Shown in pieces: positions 6,160-7,623 of a DNA stretch of 7,623 nucleotides (position 1 is the stretch's first letter; each line of letters begins with the position of its first letter). The translations under genes and the position numbers were made by a program. The stretch is from Planctomycetota bacterium. Lineage in GTDB: Bacteria; Planctomycetota; Phycisphaerae; Sedimentisphaerales; Anaerobacaceae. The notes under the pieces were generated by a model, which ran no database searches, was not told the DNA's origin, and saw nothing but the letters and a program-made list of their open reading frames with translations. The stretch lies in assembly GCA_020344865.1 (NCBI GenBank), contig CP070830.1, positions 403,842-411,464 of the forward strand, given 5' to 3'.

Positions 6160-7407
6160 ATGATTTTAGAAAAATACTCATTTGGAATTGGTGACCGATT
6201 CGCCCGACAGGGCAAAGCTCTGCTGCAGGCCGTAATCGACGCAAAAAAAAGAGGCGTAAGTATCGCCCCTGTTTGCAACAAGTCCCACCGCGAACACACA
6301 ATAACCAAAACCGAACCGGCCGATGTCCGTGCCGAAGCGGATGGAGCAGTTAAGGCACTCGGCTGGAATGATTCATACTATGTAGACGCCGACCACATTA
6401 ACCTCGACAATGTCGATATGTTCATCGATTCAAGCGATTTTTTTACTATCGATGTCGCCGACCTCATCGGCCACCCTGCTGATGAAAAAGGCATCACCAC
6501 CTTCACCAACCGCTGCAGCAAGTATCTCGGCTCCCTGACAATTCCTAATATTGACAGGACCTTTGATGTTACCGAAGAGCAAATCCGGGCAGTTGCACGC
6601 CAATTCCTCTCGGCCGTAAAAAAGGCCGGCCAAATCTATCGACATATCGAAGCTGCTAAGGGTGCAGACAATTTTGTTACTGAAATCTCAATGGATGAGG
6701 CCGACCGACCGCAAACGCCCCTTGAATTGTTCCTTATCCTTGCCGCCATCGCCGACGAGGATATCCCCGCCCAGACGATAGCCCCTAAATTCACCGGCCG
6801 CTTCAACAAGGGTGTTGACTACATCGGGGATATCGACAAGTTTGCAAAAGAGTTCGAACAGGATTTAGCGGTTATTGATTTTGCGATTAGTGAATTCTCA
6901 CTGCCTGAGAATTTGAAACTAAGTGTGCACTCAGGCAGCGACAAGTTCTCTATCTACCCCGCCATAAACAAGGCCCTGAAGAAATTCGATGCGGGCCTGC
7001 ACATCAAGACCGCCGGAACCACTTGGCTCGAAGAGCTTGCCGCCCTCGCTGTCGCTGGCACGGATGGCTTATCAATCGCCAAGCAAATTTACTACCAGGC
7101 CCTCTCACGATTCGACGAGCTATGTGCCCCATACGCTTCAGTCATCGATATCGACAAAGATAAACTCCCGGCCCCCGAAGTTGTCGACAAATGGAGCGGC
7201 GAAGAATTCGCAAGCAGATTATGCCATGACCAGTCCTCCAGTAACTACAACCCGCACCTCCGTCAGCTTCTGCACGTAGCTTACAAAATCGCTGCTGAGA
7301 TGGGCAATGATTTTCTAAACGCACTCGAAAAATACCAGGACGTTGTATCACCGAACGTAACAGAAAATATTTACAAACGCCACATAAGACCTATCTTTAT
7401 GGAATAA
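6160..7407 (+). CDS. uxaE: Tagaturonate/fructuronate epimerase, UxaE family
   Basis: UxaE is a metal-dependent C4 epimerase that interconverts D-tagaturonate and D-fructuronate, so galacturonate can enter the glucuronate/mannonate route directly; it is known from Thermotoga. Recognition rests on FGIGDR (8-13), VDADHI (75-80), FTGRFNKGVDYIGD (211-224), SVHSGSDKFSIYP (255-267), HIKTAGT (281-287), RQLLHVAYK (368-376) and the C-terminal YKRHI (405-409). His79, His257 and the Asp residues beside them are candidates for metal and substrate contacts. At 415 residues it is shorter than the Thermotoga type as I remember it, the missing part being at the N-terminus before FGIGDR. No good ribosome site precedes ATG 6160. 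The frame is open further upstream, back into the kinase gene, but I found no ATG in frame between the kinase stop and 6160. It lies 20 bases before the SDR gene, which would use its product. The identification comes from recalled family motifs, not from an alignment. Confidence 0.82.
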   Translation: MILEKYSFGIGDRFARQGKALLQAVIDAKKRGVSIAPVCNKSHREHTITKTEPADVRAEADGAVKALGWNDSYYVDADHINLDNVDMFIDSSDFFTIDVADLIGHPADEKGITTFTNRCSKYLGSLTIPNIDRTFDVTEEQIRAVARQFLSAVKKAGQIYRHIEAAKGADNFVTEISMDEADRPQTPLELFLILAAIADEDIPAQTIAPKFTGRFNKGVDYIGDIDKFAKEFEQDLAVIDFAISEFSLPENLKLSVHSGSDKFSIYPAINKALKKFDAGLHIKTAGTTWLEELAALAVAGTDGLSIAKQIYYQALSRFDELCAPYASVIDIDKDKLPAPEVVDKWSGEEFASRLCHDQSSSNYNPHLRQLLHVAYKIAAEMGNDFLNALEKYQDVVSPNVTENIYKRHIRPIFME

Positions 7408-7427
7408 CACTGTAAGGACAGAATAAA

Positions 7428-7623
7428 ATGAAACAATTATTCAATCTGAGGGGTAAAGCTGTTGCAATCACCGGCGCCGGCGGTGTTCTTTGCGGCGCAA
7501 TAGCCGGGGCCCTCGCTAAGGCCGGGGCAAAAGTTGCCGTCCTGGACCTTGCGGAAGATGCCGCGAAGAAGATCGCCGAAGAAATTAAAGCCGACGGCGG
7601 CGCCGCAATCGCCATAAAGTGCA
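7428..7623 (+). CDS. uxuB: SDR oxidoreductase, probable D-mannonate oxidoreductase (fructuronate reductase), N-terminal part
   Basis: Only the first 65 codons are in the window. The start is clear: AAGGA at 7414-7418 lies 9 bases before ATG 7428. The fragment reads as the opening of a Rossmann fold: a beta strand (KAVAIT, 10-15), the nucleotide loop TGAGGVLCG (15-23), a helix, a second strand AKVAVLDL (34-41) whose terminal Asp40 suggests NAD(H) preference, and a third helix and strand. The start LFNLRGK and the GGVL-x-G loop instead of the classical GxxxGIG pattern match the YjmF/UxuB-type SDRs that reduce D-fructuronate to D-mannonate. The upstream uxaE, which makes fructuronate, supports this. 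The catalytic Ser-Tyr-Lys lies outside the window, so another SDR dehydrogenase remains possible. Confidence 0.75.
   Translation, partial: MKQLFNLRGKAVAITGAGGVLCGAIAGALAKAGAKVAVLDLAEDAAKKIAEEIKADGGAAIAIKC

Larger units (their letters stand above)
842..7623 (+). other. Putative hexuronate uptake and catabolism operon (continues past the window)
   Basis: Seven genes on the same strand follow each other with gaps of 3, 11, 23, 83, 44 and 20 bases. No convincing terminator hairpin with a T-run was found between them. They encode a complete TRAP transporter, a URO-D-like protein, a pyrophosphate-type phosphofructokinase, UxaE and a UxuB-like SDR. UxaE and UxuB are consecutive steps, which supports a shared role in uronate use. 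The expected partners UxaC (uronate isomerase), UxuA (mannonate dehydratase) and KDG kinase/aldolase are not in view and may lie to the right. Confidence 0.6.

Overview
The window looks like chromosomal DNA of a Gram-negative-type, probably anaerobic bacterium. A member of the Planctomycetota (Phycisphaerae/Sedimentisphaera-like) is my best guess. The reasons are the 34-residue TPR protein style, a URO-D-like protein beside sugar genes, a PPi-type phosphofructokinase and roughly even base composition. No marker gene here settles the taxonomy. All recognisable genes are on the + strand.

Bases 1-530 hold the 3' end of a TPR-repeat protein, cut by the window edge. A complete tRNA-Pro(GGG) gene without encoded CCA follows at 582-656, with a plausible promoter just before it. 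A 185-base gap then carries a perfect TATAAT box and leads into a tightly packed gene run that continues past the right edge.

That run is: a TRAP transporter (dctP-like lipoprotein 842-1828, dctQ-like 1832-2377, dctM-like 2389-3699), a URO-D/MtaA-superfamily protein of unknown function (3723-4766), a PfkA-family phosphofructokinase with pyrophosphate-type signatures (4850-6115), a UxaE-type tagaturonate epimerase (6160-7407), and the N-terminus of a UxuB/YjmF-like SDR, probably fructuronate reductase (7428 to the end). Gaps are 3, 11, 23, 83, 44 and 20 bases, so it reads as an operon, possibly with an internal promoter in the 83-base gap.

The working model is a hexuronate uptake and catabolism operon. 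The TRAP system imports a uronate. UxaE converts D-tagaturonate to D-fructuronate, which joins the galacturonate branch to the glucuronate branch without the usual reduction to altronate. The SDR reduces fructuronate to D-mannonate. The kinase would act in glycolysis or gluconeogenesis lower down. The odd member is the URO-D-like protein. It keeps the fold-typical motifs but lacks two of the three zinc ligands of the MtaA methyltransferases and the heme-enzyme N-terminal signature, so its role here is open. The kinase also has substitutions at positions that in E. coli PfkA hold the 6-phosphate of fructose-6-phosphate. These two proteins are the most interesting parts of the window.
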